Below, in pieces: positions 38,647 through 48,376 of a stretch of DNA of 64,000 bases. This DNA comes from Candidatus Methylopumilus turicensis. GTDB taxonomy: Bacteria; Pseudomonadota; Gammaproteobacteria; Burkholderiales; Methylophilaceae. A program made the translations under genes and the position numbers. The stretch spans positions 1,550,001-1,614,000 of the forward strand of contig NZ_LN794158.1 in the NCBI RefSeq assembly GCF_000953015.1, written 5' to 3'. How positions within the stretch are numbered: position 1 is the stretch's first letter; every line of letters begins with the position of its first letter. Under the pieces are notes generated by a model. That model was given only the letters and a program-made list of their open reading frames with translations. It was not told where the DNA came from and made no database searches.

Positions 38647-39267
38647 ATGGGTAATCTAGAAAAAAATATCGCGCTCAACGCTGAAAACCGTGCCGACTTT
38701 GAATTAATAGCTAAATGGATTTCTCCAAATGCCAAGGTGCTGGACTTGGGCTGCGGCGATGGCGCTTTGCTCACTAAGCTTCGCAAGACCCACAATGTTC
38801 GTGCTTATGGCGTGGAAAAAGACGATGCCAACTGGCTAAAAGCCATGAATAACGGCATTGATGTGATTCAGATGGACTTGGAGTCAGGCTTGTCTGGCTT
38901 TGAGGCGCAATCTTTTGATGTGGTGGTTTTGTCGCAAACCTTGCAAGCAGTGCTCAACACAGAAGCGATTGTGAAAGAAATGCTGCGCGTTGGCCGTGAA
39001 GTGATTGTGACTTTTCCAAATTTTGGCTATTGGCGCTATCGTTTTCAATTAGCGCTAGGCGGCCATATGCCGGTTTCTGACACCTTGCCGTATCAGTGGT
39101 ACGACACACCCAATGTGCATTTATGTACGATTCAAGATTTTGATGAGTTCTGTCGTAAAAGCGATATTGTGATTCAAGAACGCTTGGTGCTTAACGATAA
39201 AGAAGCAGTGCACTTTATGCCGAACATGATGGGTTCATTAGCGATGTATCGTTTGAGGGCTGGCTAG
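38647..39267 (+). CDS. metW: Methionine biosynthesis protein MetW
   Basis: 206 aa methyltransferase-like partner of MetX. SAM motif KVLDLGCGDGALL at the N-terminus and the family end HFMPNMMGSLAMYRL. Start ATG at 38647 lies one base after the metX stop; the longer reading from 38593 overlaps metX and is unlikely. Confidence 0.93.
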   Translation: MGNLEKNIALNAENRADFELIAKWISPNAKVLDLGCGDGALLTKLRKTHNVRAYGVEKDDANWLKAMNNGIDVIQMDLESGLSGFEAQSFDVVVLSQTLQAVLNTEAIVKEMLRVGREVIVTFPNFGYWRYRFQLALGGHMPVSDTLPYQWYDTPNVHLCTIQDFDEFCRKSDIVIQERLVLNDKEAVHFMPNMMGSLAMYRLRAG

Positions 39268-39494
39268 CCCTTGCCATATTCGCTGGTGTAAAAGTTCGCT
39301 AGTGTAAAAAATCAAAATGGACCCCGCATCAAACCGCAAGGGTCTTGTCCGTGGAATATATCTGTTAAAACAGATTATTTACACGCCAAAGTGGGGGGTG
39401 ACAACTTGGGACGGCTAAGAGTCATCTTAGAAGTAGCTCTTAACAAATGTTTAAGAACCCATTTACTCTATGACTTCCAAATTTCTCTGTGTCA

Positions 39495-39513
39495 CCCCGC
39501 ACTTGATGCGGGG
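39495..39513. repeat. REP-like palindrome
   Basis: CCCCGCA-CTTGA-TGCGGGG inside GTCACCCC...GGTCCATTT. One of three related palindromes flanking the GIY-YIG pseudogene. A weaker copy with GGACCCCGCATCAA lies near 39319. Such elements are typical intergenic REP-like sequences of proteobacteria. Confidence 0.7.
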
Positions 39514-39526
39514 TCCATTTTAATAA

Positions 39527-39811
39527 TTAAATAATTTGACTGTAAAGATCCATCCACTCGGCATTCTGTTTTTCGATCATTTCAATTTTCCATTCGCGTC
39601 GCCAACGTTTAAGCCTTTTTTCATGGGCAATTGCTGACTCAATGCTTTCGCTTGATGCATACCAAACCAGTTAATTTACATCATAACGCTCTGTAAAACC
39701 CTCAATTAATTTGTTTTTATGCTCAAACACTCTTCTGACAAGGTTGTTTGTGACGCCAACATATAGCGTTCCACGAGGCTTGTTCGCTAATATGTAAACG
39801 TAATAGGTCAT
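39527..39811 (-). pseudogene. GIY-YIG endonuclease-like protein, interrupted by a stop codon
   Basis: Reading leftward from the ATG at 39811 gives [20 protein letters not shown] then TNNLVRR and FEHK, the classic UPF0213/GIY-YIG start, up to a TAA at 39671-39673 (after YDVN). The frame then continues LVWYASSESIESAIAHEKRL and LKRWRREWKIEMI to the natural stop at 39527, about 94 codons in all. The stop falls where the family has a conserved basic or polar residue before LVYYE. A single-base nonsense mutation is the simplest explanation. Confidence 0.8.
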
Positions 39812-39858
39812 GTAATCGTCTTTTGAAAGGTTTTAAATGATGGATTTTAAAAAATGGA

Positions 39859-39878
39859 CCCCGGCTCGAAGGCCGGGG
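39859..39878. repeat. REP-like palindrome
   Basis: CCCCGGC-TCGAAG-GCCGGGG within ATGGACCCC...GGGGTGAC, sharing the ends of the palindrome at 39495 in inverted arrangement. Confidence 0.7.
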
Positions 39879-39928
39879 TGACAACAGTGGATGCTATCTC
39901 AAAGATAGCTTACATATTCTGCACTGTC

Positions 39929-39949
39929 ATGCCGGACTAGATCCGGCAT
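39929..39949. repeat. REP-like palindrome
   Basis: ATGCCGGA-CTAGA-TCCGGCAT, a perfect 8-bp-arm palindrome followed by CCATTTAGAC, just beyond the stop of the TauE-like gene. Could also act as its transcription stop. Confidence 0.65.
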
Positions 39950-39960
39950 CCATTTAGACT

Positions 39961-40623
39961 TTAAAGCAGCTTATAGAGCCCTAACAAACCAAAACCTAAC
40001 ACCAGCAATCCACTTACCCGTCGTATCCAAACGTTTTGCAAAAAGGCTTTGAGCTTAACGGCTGCCATGCCCATGGTGAGCAAGGTGGGTAAGGTGCCAA
40101 GCCCAAAAGCGAACATTAATAAGCCACCACTCACAGCACTCCCCGTTGCAATCGCCGCAATCAACACGCTATAAACCAAGCCGCAGGGTAACCAACCCCA
40201 TAAGCTGCCCAAGAAAAAAGCCTGCTTAATATTTTGTACGGGAATGTAGCGTTTTGAATAAGGCTGAAGCGTTTTCCAAATGAATTTTCCTGCACCTTCT
40301 AAGTAGGTTACCCCATGCCAAATACCTGCTAAATAAAGGCCAAGTGCAATGAGTATTAAGCTACTGATGCCGTATAACACATGTTGAATTGGAAGGACGT
40401 TTTGAAGGAAAAAACTAGAAGCGCCCACTAAGCCAGCAATACTCCCGGCCAGCGTGTAGCTTAATATGCGACCAGTGTTATAGGCCAACAAAAAAGGTGC
40501 TTTAGATTTGCTCTGAGGTAAGTGCATGCTTACAGCGCCGACAATGCCCCCGCACATGCCAACACAATGCCCCCCACCTAAAAGACCCACTAAAAATGCA
40601 CTTATTAAACTTAATTCAATCAT
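39961..40623 (-). CDS. Sulfite exporter TauE/SafE-like (DsbD_2 family) membrane protein
   Basis: 220 aa with six or seven membrane segments. The start SAFLVGLLGGGHCVGMCGGIVGA, with Cys-rich GHCxGMCGG, is typical of PF13386. A second conserved patch is FLGSLWGWLPCGLVYSVL. Members near cytochrome oxidase genes are thought to handle copper or reductant transfer; here there is no such neighbour. Divergent from ampG across 15-50 bp. Confidence 0.82.
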   Translation of the reverse strand: MIELSLISAFLVGLLGGGHCVGMCGGIVGAVSMHLPQSKSKAPFLLAYNTGRILSYTLAGSIAGLVGASSFFLQNVLPIQHVLYGISSLILIALGLYLAGIWHGVTYLEGAGKFIWKTLQPYSKRYIPVQNIKQAFFLGSLWGWLPCGLVYSVLIAAIATGSAVSGGLLMFAFGLGTLPTLLTMGMAAVKLKAFLQNVWIRRVSGLLVLGFGLLGLYKLL

Positions 40624-40670
40624 GCTGATATTGTGGCATGAGAAGGTGCTTTTCGGGTAATGTTGAGCCT

Positions 40671-41930
40671 ATGAAAAATAATCCTCACTTTTTGCACGCC
40701 CTCCTTAATAAGCGCATGTTGATTTGTATCTTCACCGGCTTTAGTTCTGGTTTGCCGCTTTACATTCTGATTAGTTTGCTGCCCGCTTGGCTAAAAAGCG
40801 AAGGCGTTTCGCTCAAGGAGATTGGCCTTTTCGCTTTGATTGGTTTGCCATTTACTTGGAAGTTTATTTGGGCGCCGTTGTTTGACCGATATGCACTTCC
40901 CTTTGGTCGCCGCCGAGGATGGTTGCTCATTACACAAATTGGTTTGCTGATTACCTTGCCCGTGTTTGGATTTTTCCATCCGCAATTGGATATTCGCACC
41001 ATCGCGTTTTTCTGTGTATTGGTGGCATTTTTAAGTGCCAGCCAAGATGTGGTGCTCGATGCGTATCGCCGAGAATTATTACCTGACGTTGAGCTTGGCC
41101 TCGGTAACGCAGTGCACGTCAATGCTTACAAAATCGCCAGCCTAGTGCCAGGCTCTTTGTCCTTAATCTTGGCTGACCACATGGACTGGTCTAGCGTTTT
41201 TATGATTACAGCTTTGTTTATGTTGCCGGGCTTGGTGATGACTTTATTAATCACTGAACCCGCACTTAAAAATGTTGCGCCAAAAACATTGCGGGCGGCG
41301 GTAATCGAGCCATTTCAAGAGTTCGTAAGACGCAACGGCATTAAAAGCGCATTGACGGTTTTGTTATTTATTTTTCTATATAAATTGGGCGATAGCATGG
41401 CGACCGCGCTTGCTACGCCATTTTATTTAGAGATGGGATTTACTAAAACCGAAATCGGTTTAGTAGCCAAAAATGCAGGGCTTTGGCCTAGCGTGATTGG
41501 TGGAATGCTAGGTGGCGTTTGGATGATGCGCTTGGGCATTAATCGCGCATTGTGGATTTTTGGTGCAGTGCAAATGATTGCCATTTTAGGCTTTGCTTGG
41601 CTTGCCACGGTTGGCCATAGCCTGCCTTGGTTGGCGCTTGTCATTGGCCTGGAGGCCTTAGGAGTTGGGCTGGGCACGGCGGCATTTGTGGCCTTCATTG
41701 CGCATACGACCAATCCACTTTATACCGCGACGCAGTTCGCCCTATTTACTAGCCTAGCGGCTGTGCCACGTACTTTTGCCAATGCCGCAACTGGCTATTT
41801 AGTTGACTATTTTGGTTGGACGCAATTTTTTATCCTGTGTTTTTTATTAGCGATTCCTGGGATGTTGCTCTTGTTAAAAGTCGCGCCTTGGAAAGCCACA
41901 CTTGACACTGGGATGAATGGACATGTCTAA
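40671..41930 (+). CDS. ampG: AmpG-type MFS muropeptide permease
   Basis: Twelve-segment MFS protein, 419 aa from the ATG at 40671. The start FTGFSSGLPLYILISLLPAW and GLPFTWKFIWAPLFDRY are hallmarks of AmpG, which imports anhydromuropeptides for peptidoglycan recycling and beta-lactamase signalling. An ATG eleven codons upstream (40638) is possible. No ampC or ampR is in view. Confidence 0.87.
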   Translation: MKNNPHFLHALLNKRMLICIFTGFSSGLPLYILISLLPAWLKSEGVSLKEIGLFALIGLPFTWKFIWAPLFDRYALPFGRRRGWLLITQIGLLITLPVFGFFHPQLDIRTIAFFCVLVAFLSASQDVVLDAYRRELLPDVELGLGNAVHVNAYKIASLVPGSLSLILADHMDWSSVFMITALFMLPGLVMTLLITEPALKNVAPKTLRAAVIEPFQEFVRRNGIKSALTVLLFIFLYKLGDSMATALATPFYLEMGFTKTEIGLVAKNAGLWPSVIGGMLGGVWMMRLGINRALWIFGAVQMIAILGFAWLATVGHSLPWLALVIGLEALGVGLGTAAFVAFIAHTTNPLYTATQFALFTSLAAVPRTFANAATGYLVDYFGWTQFFILCFLLAIPGMLLLLKVAPWKATLDTGMNGHV

Positions 41931-41977
41931 GCCGCACTGTTCGGGTATAATTCTGTTTTTTTGAGTAGGAACTAAAC

Positions 41978-42259
41978 ATGCCTATTTATGACTATCAATG
42001 TGCAAGTTGCGGCTTCAAAAAAGAGGTCATGCGCAAGGTGAGCGAGCCCAGCGTAACGGTATGCCCAGAATGCAGTAAAGAAACATTTGCGAAGCAAGTA
42101 TCAGCGCCCGCATTTCAATTAAACGGCACAGGTTGGTACGCGACAGATTTTAAAGGTAGTGGCGCTAAACCCAATACCAGCAAGCCAGATGCGAGCGTTG
42201 CTGAAACAAAAACGGAAGCCGCACCTGCCGCTTGTAATACCGGCTGTGCCTGTCATTAA
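41978..42259 (+). CDS. FmdB family zinc-ribbon protein
   Basis: 93 aa. Zinc ribbon MPIYDYQCASCGFKKEV ... VCPECSKE with two CxxC pairs, then a disordered Ala/Lys tail ending CNTGCACH. Named for a formamidase-operon regulator; function not established. In betaproteobacteria it commonly precedes the DUF502 gene and aspS, as here. Confidence 0.88.
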   Translation: MPIYDYQCASCGFKKEVMRKVSEPSVTVCPECSKETFAKQVSAPAFQLNGTGWYATDFKGSGAKPNTSKPDASVAETKTEAAPAACNTGCACH

Positions 42260-42284
42260 ATACGCGTTACTTAATTAAGAACAT

Positions 42285-42923
42285 ATGAAAAAAAACTTTA
42301 TTACTGGTTTGTTAGTACTCGTGCCATTGTTCATTACGGTTTGGGTGCTCAGCACCTTGATCGGTGTGATGGATCAAAGCTTATTGCTACTGCCTGTTGA
42401 GTGGCGTCCTGAAGCGCAGCTTGGACGAACCGTTCCTGGTATTGGCGCGATTTTAACCCTGCTGATTATCTTGTTCACGGGGGTGATTGCGACTAACTTT
42501 TTTGGTAAGCGTTTGCTTGCTGTATGGGAGGCGATGCTTGCGCGCGTGCCTGTCGTTAAGTCGATTTATTCGAGTGTTAAGCAAGTGTCTGATACTTTGT
42601 TTTCAGATTCCGGTAATGCTTTCCGTAAGGCTTTGTTGGTGCAATACCCGCGTCAAGGCTCTTGGACGATTGCCTTTTTAACAGGCCGTCCAGGTGGTGA
42701 TGTGGCGAACCATCTGAAAGGCGATTATGTCAGTGTTTATGTACCCACTACGCCTAACCCAACCTCTGGTTTTTTCTTGATGATGCATCAAGCCGATGTG
42801 ATTGAATTGCACATGAGTGTGGATGAAGCCTTGAAATACATTATTTCGATGGGGGTTGTAGCCCCAGCAGTGCCTCACACCCTCGAGCATGACCCCGGTG
42901 TTGATGCAACATCCGATGCTTAA
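42285..42923 (+). CDS. DUF502 family membrane protein
   Basis: 212 aa with two N-terminal membrane segments (FITGLLVLVPLFITVWVLSTL and IGAILTLLIILFTGVIATNF) and a conserved cytosolic part (PVVKSIYSSVKQVSDTLF, YVPTTPNPTSGFF). Function unknown; conserved upstream of aspS. Confidence 0.87.
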   Translation: MKKNFITGLLVLVPLFITVWVLSTLIGVMDQSLLLLPVEWRPEAQLGRTVPGIGAILTLLIILFTGVIATNFFGKRLLAVWEAMLARVPVVKSIYSSVKQVSDTLFSDSGNAFRKALLVQYPRQGSWTIAFLTGRPGGDVANHLKGDYVSVYVPTTPNPTSGFFLMMHQADVIELHMSVDEALKYIISMGVVAPAVPHTLEHDPGVDATSDA

Positions 42924-42980
42924 TTTACAAATGCTTAATTAACTTTTTACTTTAATTTTTCTAATAAGAACATTATCACT

Positions 42981-44768
42981 ATGCGAACTCATTATTGCGG
43001 ACATGTAAACCGCGACCTCATTGGCCAAACAGTAACTTTATGTGGTTGGGCGCATCGTCGCCGTGACCATGGTGGCGTTATTTTTATCGACTTGCGTGAC
43101 CGTGAAGGCATGGCGCAAATCGTCATCGACCCAGACACGCCAGCAGCATTTGCCATCGCTGAATCAGTGCGTAGTGAATATGTGTTGAAAGTCACCTGTA
43201 AAGTTCGCCCGCGCCCAGAAGGCACCGTGAACAAAAACATCCCGACCGGTGAAGTGGAAATGTTGGCAAGTGAGATTGAAATTCTCAATGCATCGCTTAC
43301 CCCACCATTCATGTTGGATGATGAAAACTTAACTGAAACTGTGCGTCTTGAGCACCGTTATATCGATCTCCGCCGTCCAGCGATGCAAAAGAACATGATG
43401 TTGCGTTACCGTGTGGCTAAGACCTTGCGTGATCATTTGGATAGCAACGGCTTTATTGAAGTTGAAACCCCAATGTTGACCCGCAGCACCCCAGAAGGTG
43501 CACGTGATTACTTGGTGCCAAGCCGTGTACATCATGGCATGTTCTTCGCCTTGCCACAGTCACCACAGTTGTTCAAACAACTCTTGATGGTTTCAGGTTT
43601 TGATCGTTATTTCCAAATCACTAAATGTTTCCGTGACGAAGATTTACGTGCGGACCGTCAGCCAGAATTTACCCAAGTGGATATTGAAACTTCATTCTTG
43701 GGCGAAGAAGAGATCATGAACATCGTCGAAGACATGATTCGTAAAATGTTCAAAGGCGTTCAAGATATCGACTTGCCAGCACAATTCCCACGCATGCCAT
43801 TCTCGGAAGCCATGACGCGTTATGGTTCAGATAAGCCTGATATGCGCGTTACGCTTGAAATTACTGAGCTTTCAGATGTAATGAAAGATGTGGATTTCAA
43901 AGTATTTGCAGGCGCTGCCAATATGGAAAATGGCCGTGTCGCAGCTTTGCGTGTGCCTAACGGCGCGGCAATCACCCGCTCTGGCATTGACGCATACACT
44001 GAATTTGTGAAGATTTATGGCGCTAAAGGTTTGGCCTACATCCGCATTAACGACATTACCCAACTGAATGAAGAAGGCCTGCAAAGCCCGATTGTTAAGA
44101 ACATTCACCAAACAGCGTTGAAGGCAATTATTGAACGCACAGGCGCAGAAAATGGCGATATCATTTTCTTTGGCGCGGATAAAACTAAGATCGTGAACGA
44201 AGCCTTAGGCGCTCTGCGCCTTAAAGTGGGGCACGAACATGGCCATGTGGATGGCCGTGCTTGGGCACCGCTATGGGTGGTGGACTTCCCAATGTTTGAA
44301 CACGATGAAGAAGCAGATCGTTGGGTTGCGCTTCACCATCCGTTCACGGCACCCAAAGACGGTCACGAAGACTTACTCGCGACTAACCCTGGCGCTTGCT
44401 TATCTAAAGCCTATGACATGGTGCTTAACGGCTGGGAAGTGGGCGGCGGTTCAGTGCGTATCCACAAACAAGAAGTGCAATCAAAAGTATTTGATGCATT
44501 AAAGATTAGCAAAGAAGAAGCTCAAGAGAAATTCGGCTTCTTGCTTGATGCGCTTCAATATGGTGCGCCACCACACGGCGGCTTAGCGTTTGGTCTAGAT
44601 CGTTTAGTGACGTTGATGGCAGGTGCTGAATCTATTCGTGACGTAATTGCGTTCCCGAAAACACAACGTGCACAATGTTTGATGACCAACGCACCAAACG
44701 AAGTAGATGAAAAACAACTACGTGAGTTGCATATTCGAGTGCGTACGCCAAATGTGGCAGGCGCTTAA
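42981..44768 (+). CDS. aspS: Aspartyl-tRNA synthetase
   Basis: 595 aa bacterial type. N-terminal OB anticodon-binding domain ([26 protein letters not shown]), class II motif 2 ([21 protein letters not shown] region), the bacterial GAD insertion, and motif 3 ([10 protein letters not shown]). Ends in a strong terminator. Whether it discriminates Asn-tRNA was not determined. Confidence 0.97.
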   Translation: MRTHYCGHVNRDLIGQTVTLCGWAHRRRDHGGVIFIDLRDREGMAQIVIDPDTPAAFAIAESVRSEYVLKVTCKVRPRPEGTVNKNIPTGEVEMLASEIEILNASLTPPFMLDDENLTETVRLEHRYIDLRRPAMQKNMMLRYRVAKTLRDHLDSNGFIEVETPMLTRSTPEGARDYLVPSRVHHGMFFALPQSPQLFKQLLMVSGFDRYFQITKCFRDEDLRADRQPEFTQVDIETSFLGEEEIMNIVEDMIRKMFKGVQDIDLPAQFPRMPFSEAMTRYGSDKPDMRVTLEITELSDVMKDVDFKVFAGAANMENGRVAALRVPNGAAITRSGIDAYTEFVKIYGAKGLAYIRINDITQLNEEGLQSPIVKNIHQTALKAIIERTGAENGDIIFFGADKTKIVNEALGALRLKVGHEHGHVDGRAWAPLWVVDFPMFEHDEEADRWVALHHPFTAPKDGHEDLLATNPGACLSKAYDMVLNGWEVGGGSVRIHKQEVQSKVFDALKISKEEAQEKFGFLLDALQYGAPPHGGLAFGLDRLVTLMAGAESIRDVIAFPKTQRAQCLMTNAPNEVDEKQLRELHIRVRTPNVAGA

Positions 44769-44776
44769 GTAGAAAG

Positions 44777-44804
44777 AAAAAGGCGCTTTCAAAGCGCCTT
44801 TTTT
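44777..44804 (+). terminator. aspS terminator
   Basis: GGCGCTTT and AAAGCGCC arms flanked by A5 and T6 tracts, directly after the aspS stop. Symmetric, so it could work in either direction. Confidence 0.88.
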
Positions 44805-44824
44805 AATTTTAAGTTGAGGCATCT

Positions 44825-45277
44825 GTGGATTTCAAAACCCCAATTTCTGTTTTAGTCTTGATTCACACGGCCGATTTAAAGGTCTTGTTAATCGAGCGTG
44901 CGGATAAAACAGGATTTTGGCAATCCGTCACTGGAAGTATAGAAGTTGAAGATGCAACGCTTCGCGACACGGCTGTTCGCGAAGTCATGGAAGAAACAGG
45001 TTTGGATGCTACGCAGTTTGATTTAAGCGATTGGTATTTCTCACAAACCTACGAAATTTATGAGCATTGGCGTTATCGCTATGCACCAGGCGTTACGCAC
45101 AATACCGAGCATATTTTTGGGTTGGAATTGCCTTCAACGCTAGATGTAAAATTAGCGCCTAATGAGCATGTGGCTTATGAATGGGTGGATTGGCGCGAGG
45201 CGGCCAAGCGTGTATTTTCTTGGACGAATGTGGAGGCGCTCCGATTACTCGGTGAGCGTCACCAATTAACACTTTAA
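44825..45277 (+). CDS. nudB: Dihydroneopterin triphosphate diphosphatase (Nudix)
   Basis: 150 aa. Nudix box GSIEVEDATLRDTAVREVMEETGL-like pattern (residues about 38-61). Sequence NTEHIFGLELP and FWQSVTGS are NudB features. Folate pathway step before FolB. GTG start at 44825. In E. coli nudB is likewise near aspS. Confidence 0.9.
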   Translation: MDFKTPISVLVLIHTADLKVLLIERADKTGFWQSVTGSIEVEDATLRDTAVREVMEETGLDATQFDLSDWYFSQTYEIYEHWRYRYAPGVTHNTEHIFGLELPSTLDVKLAPNEHVAYEWVDWREAAKRVFSWTNVEALRLLGERHQLTL

Positions 45278-45287
45278 CGGAATGATT

Positions 45288-46385
45288 ATGCAAGTTTCCC
45301 AAATTAAATTTGAACCCTATCAAGCCCGCAATGAGGAAGATTTGCAGGCGCGTATTGTGGCGGCTAAGCAAAAGCTCGGTAAAAAATTAGTCATTCTTGG
45401 CCATCATTATCAGCAAGAAGGCGTATATCGCCATGCCGATTACACCGGCGATTCACTCAAGCTTTCTCGTTTTGCTGGTGAAACGGACGCTGAATACATC
45501 GTTTTTTTGGGCGTACATTTTATGGCTGAAGTGGCTGATATTTTGTCGCGTCCCGAACAAATTTCTATCTTGCCAGACCTTTCAGCAGGCTGTTCGATGG
45601 CCGATATGGCGAACTTGGCTAAAGTAGAGCGTTCACGCCGTGAGTTATCTAAAGTGCTGGATTTTGATGAAAAAATAACGCCAGTGACTTACATTAATTC
45701 CGCAGCCGATTTAAAAGCTTTTTGTGGGGAGCATGGCGGCATTGTGTGTACCTCAACTAATGCACCAAAAATTTTAGAATGGGCGTTTCAGCAAAAAGAA
45801 AAAGTCTTGTTCTTCCCTGACCAAAACTTAGGGCGTTGGAGTGGATATAAAATGGGTATCCCACTTGAGCAAATGCCAGTGTGGGACCCTGACCAGCCGA
45901 TGGGCGGTTTGACTGAAGAGCAAATTAAAAACGCCAAGATTTTGCTATGGAAAGGCCACTGCGCGGTGCATCAAATGTTCCGCGAGCAAAACATCACTAA
46001 ATTCCGTGCAGAGCATCCTGAAGGTTTGGTGATTTCGCACCCTGAGTCGCCTTTTGAAGTGTGTTTGAACTCAGACTATGTGGGCTCAACTGAATACATC
46101 TTAAAGACCGTTGCTGATGCGCCTGCGGGCACCCATTGGTTAGTGGGCACCGAGCTTAACTTGGTCAATCGTTTGGCGGAGCAAATGAAGCCACAAGGTA
46201 AAACCGTGCAGTTTATGTCGCATGTGGTGTGTGAATGCTCCACCATGGCGCGTATTGATCCACAACACTTGGCTTGGACGCTTGAAAATTTAGTTGAAGG
46301 TAATGTGGTCAATCAAATTAAAGTGCCCGCAAAAGAAGCCGTTCTCGCCAAGCTGACCTTAGACCGTATGTTGGCGGTTTCATAA
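45288..46385 (+). CDS. nadA: Quinolinate synthase A
   Basis: [4Fe-4S] enzyme condensing iminoaspartate with dihydroxyacetone phosphate for NAD. Cluster cysteines are in LSAGCSMADMA, GIVCTSTNAP and VVCECSTMARI. HHYQ near residue 38 belongs to the substrate site. ATG at 45288 fits the upstream CGGA spacing better than the one at 45282. Confidence 0.95.
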   Translation: MQVSQIKFEPYQARNEEDLQARIVAAKQKLGKKLVILGHHYQQEGVYRHADYTGDSLKLSRFAGETDAEYIVFLGVHFMAEVADILSRPEQISILPDLSAGCSMADMANLAKVERSRRELSKVLDFDEKITPVTYINSAADLKAFCGEHGGIVCTSTNAPKILEWAFQQKEKVLFFPDQNLGRWSGYKMGIPLEQMPVWDPDQPMGGLTEEQIKNAKILLWKGHCAVHQMFREQNITKFRAEHPEGLVISHPESPFEVCLNSDYVGSTEYILKTVADAPAGTHWLVGTELNLVNRLAEQMKPQGKTVQFMSHVVCECSTMARIDPQHLAWTLENLVEGNVVNQIKVPAKEAVLAKLTLDRMLAVS

Positions 46386-46403
46386 AGTCACAGAGGCGAA
46401 GGC

Positions 46404-47165
46404 ATGCATCACACGCTCAACATCGCCACTTTTAATATTCACAAGGGCTTAACGCACTTTAACGCGCGTTTTGCTTTGCATGAGCAACGCGAGTTGCTCC
46501 GCACCTTGCAGCCCGATATCGTTTTTCTGCAAGAAGTGCGTGATGAGCACGCCCCGCACAGCAAGCGCTTTAGTAATTGGCCAGAGGCAGGTCAAGCCTC
46601 TTTTTTAGCGGATGCAATTTGGCCACACTTCGCTTACGGCAAAAATTCAGTTTACCCAGCAGGCCATCACGGCAATGCCATTCTTTCTAAATTCCCTATC
46701 GTCGCTCAAAATAATGCCGACATTTCCTCGCACAGTACCGAGGAGCGCGGCATGTTGCATTGCACCATTCAAATCCCTAAGTGGGATAAACCTTTGCATG
46801 CTATTTGTGTGCATCTGGGTTTGTTTGCGCGCTGGCGTCATGCACAGTTAAAAATGGTCGCTGACTATATCGATGCTCATGTGCCAGCCGATGCGCCATT
46901 GATGATTGCAGGTGATTTTAACGATTGGACAACACGCGCAGGTAGCGTGTTCGCTGGCAAGCTTGGCTTGCATGAAGTCTTTAAGCAACACACCGGGCGC
47001 CATGCCAGAAGCTTTCCTTCTGTCTTGCCCATACTCAGCCTAGATCGTGTTTATATACGCGGCTTTCATATTCAACATGCCGAAGTCCATTCGGGTTCAC
47101 GCTTGGTTAAAATGTCCGACCATGCCGTGCTCAGTGCTCGCTTAACTAGACACCCCGCTGAATAA
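46404..47165 (+). CDS. Endonuclease/exonuclease/phosphatase family protein (YbhP-like)
   Basis: 253 aa EEP-fold enzyme: ATFNIHKG, FLQEVRDE (metal Glu), HGNAILSKFP, AGDFNDWT (Asp/Asn) and SDHAVLSARL (catalytic His). Three bases before clsB, the same pairing as ybhP-clsB in E. coli. Substrate unknown, phospholipid-related by context. Confidence 0.85.
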   Translation: MHHTLNIATFNIHKGLTHFNARFALHEQRELLRTLQPDIVFLQEVRDEHAPHSKRFSNWPEAGQASFLADAIWPHFAYGKNSVYPAGHHGNAILSKFPIVAQNNADISSHSTEERGMLHCTIQIPKWDKPLHAICVHLGLFARWRHAQLKMVADYIDAHVPADAPLMIAGDFNDWTTRAGSVFAGKLGLHEVFKQHTGRHARSFPSVLPILSLDRVYIRGFHIQHAEVHSGSRLVKMSDHAVLSARLTRHPAE

Positions 47166-47168
47166 ATC

Positions 47169-48326
47169 ATGACCAATTTCATCCACGGCAATCAAATTCA
47201 GCTGTTACGAAATGGGGCGGAATACTTTCCTGCACTAGAAGCCGCGATTGATGGCGCCAAACATGAAATTTACCTCGAAACCTACATTTATCGAGCAGAC
47301 CAGACAGGCCTTAAAATCGGGCAAGCGCTGATGCGAGCGGCTCAGCGCGGCGTCTCGGTATGCCTATTGTTAGATGGTTTTGGCAGTCAGGATCTGCCCG
47401 CGAGTTATGTTCAAACCTTAGGGCTCGGTGGCGTCAAAGTGATGTTTTACCGCACCAAAATTTCACCTTGGACCTTCAAAAAAAATCGCCTGCGTCGTTT
47501 GCATCGTAAGCTCGTCGTCATCGATCAAGCTGTTGGGTTTTTGGGGGGCATTAATATCCTCGACGACTTCGACCCACCGTTTGTTGATGTTGCCAGAGTA
47601 GATTATGCCGTGTGCTTAGCAGGGCCATTGTTACCCTCGCTCTATGCCACCATGCATAAGCTTTGGCGACGGATTGCTTGGTCGCAATTGCGTCCTCTCA
47701 AAAGCCCCATTCATTATTCGCCACCAATACACGGTACAGGGCACGCAGGCATCCAGGCGGCGTTGGTATTGCGTGACAACATCATGCACCGCCGCGACAT
47801 CGAGGAGGCTTACCTCTCAGCGATTGCGTCCGCAACAAACGAAATCCTCATTGCTAGCGCCTACTTTTTGCCGGGGATGCGTTTTCGTAAGGCACTCATT
47901 GATGCCGCAGCCAGAGGCGTTAGCGTTAAATTGCTCCTGCAAGGCCGCGTTGAATATTTTGGCATGTTTGCCACCCACGCGTTTTATCGCTTATTTTTAC
48001 AGCATGGCATCGAGATTTTTGAATATCGCAAAAGCTATATGCATAGCAAAGTCGCGGTGATAGATGGTGAGTGGGCAACCGTTGGCTCATCCAATATCGA
48101 CCCATTTAGCTTGCTGCTGGCGCGCGAGGCCAATGTCGTGGTGTCAGACAAAACATTTGCCACCGAACTCCGCACAGATATTCTCAATACTATCCAAGAT
48201 GGTGCCAGCAAACTCAGCCATGAAGATTGGCGCCATCGCCATTTAGCAGGGCGCTTCGCCTCATGGCTAGCTTATGGATGTTTGCGATTGTTTTTAGGGC
48301 TGATTGGGTATTCTAACGAGCAATAA
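47169..48326 (+). CDS. clsB: Cardiolipin synthase B (phospholipase D family)
   Basis: 385 aa with two HKD motifs: LHRKLVVIDQAVGFLGGIN (about residue 115) and MHSKVAVIDGEWATVGSSNID (about residue 290). No N-terminal membrane segments, which separates ClsB from ClsA. Makes cardiolipin or phosphatidylglycerol from phospholipids. Confidence 0.9.
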   Translation: MTNFIHGNQIQLLRNGAEYFPALEAAIDGAKHEIYLETYIYRADQTGLKIGQALMRAAQRGVSVCLLLDGFGSQDLPASYVQTLGLGGVKVMFYRTKISPWTFKKNRLRRLHRKLVVIDQAVGFLGGINILDDFDPPFVDVARVDYAVCLAGPLLPSLYATMHKLWRRIAWSQLRPLKSPIHYSPPIHGTGHAGIQAALVLRDNIMHRRDIEEAYLSAIASATNEILIASAYFLPGMRFRKALIDAAARGVSVKLLLQGRVEYFGMFATHAFYRLFLQHGIEIFEYRKSYMHSKVAVIDGEWATVGSSNIDPFSLLLAREANVVVSDKTFATELRTDILNTIQDGASKLSHEDWRHRHLAGRFASWLAYGCLRLFLGLIGYSNEQ

Positions 48327-48339
48327 ATTCATTTTTTGT

Positions 48340-48352
48340 GCTACAATGTAGC
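48340..48352. promoter_or_regulatory. Palindromic operator/-10 region of dinJ-yafQ-like operon
   Basis: GCTACA-A-TGTAGC perfect palindrome overlapping a TACAAT -10 box (48342-48347), 24 bp before the antitoxin ATG. The placement fits autorepression by the RHH antitoxin. Confidence 0.55.
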
Positions 48353-48376
48353 TCAATATCAAAAAAGGAAACCATC

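Noticed and set aside
33983-48326. The 34-48 kb block as cargo of an element between porins 1 and 2
   Set aside because: It is made of conserved housekeeping genes (prmC, metX-metW, aspS, nadA) in orders common to betaproteobacteria, so it is core chromosome.
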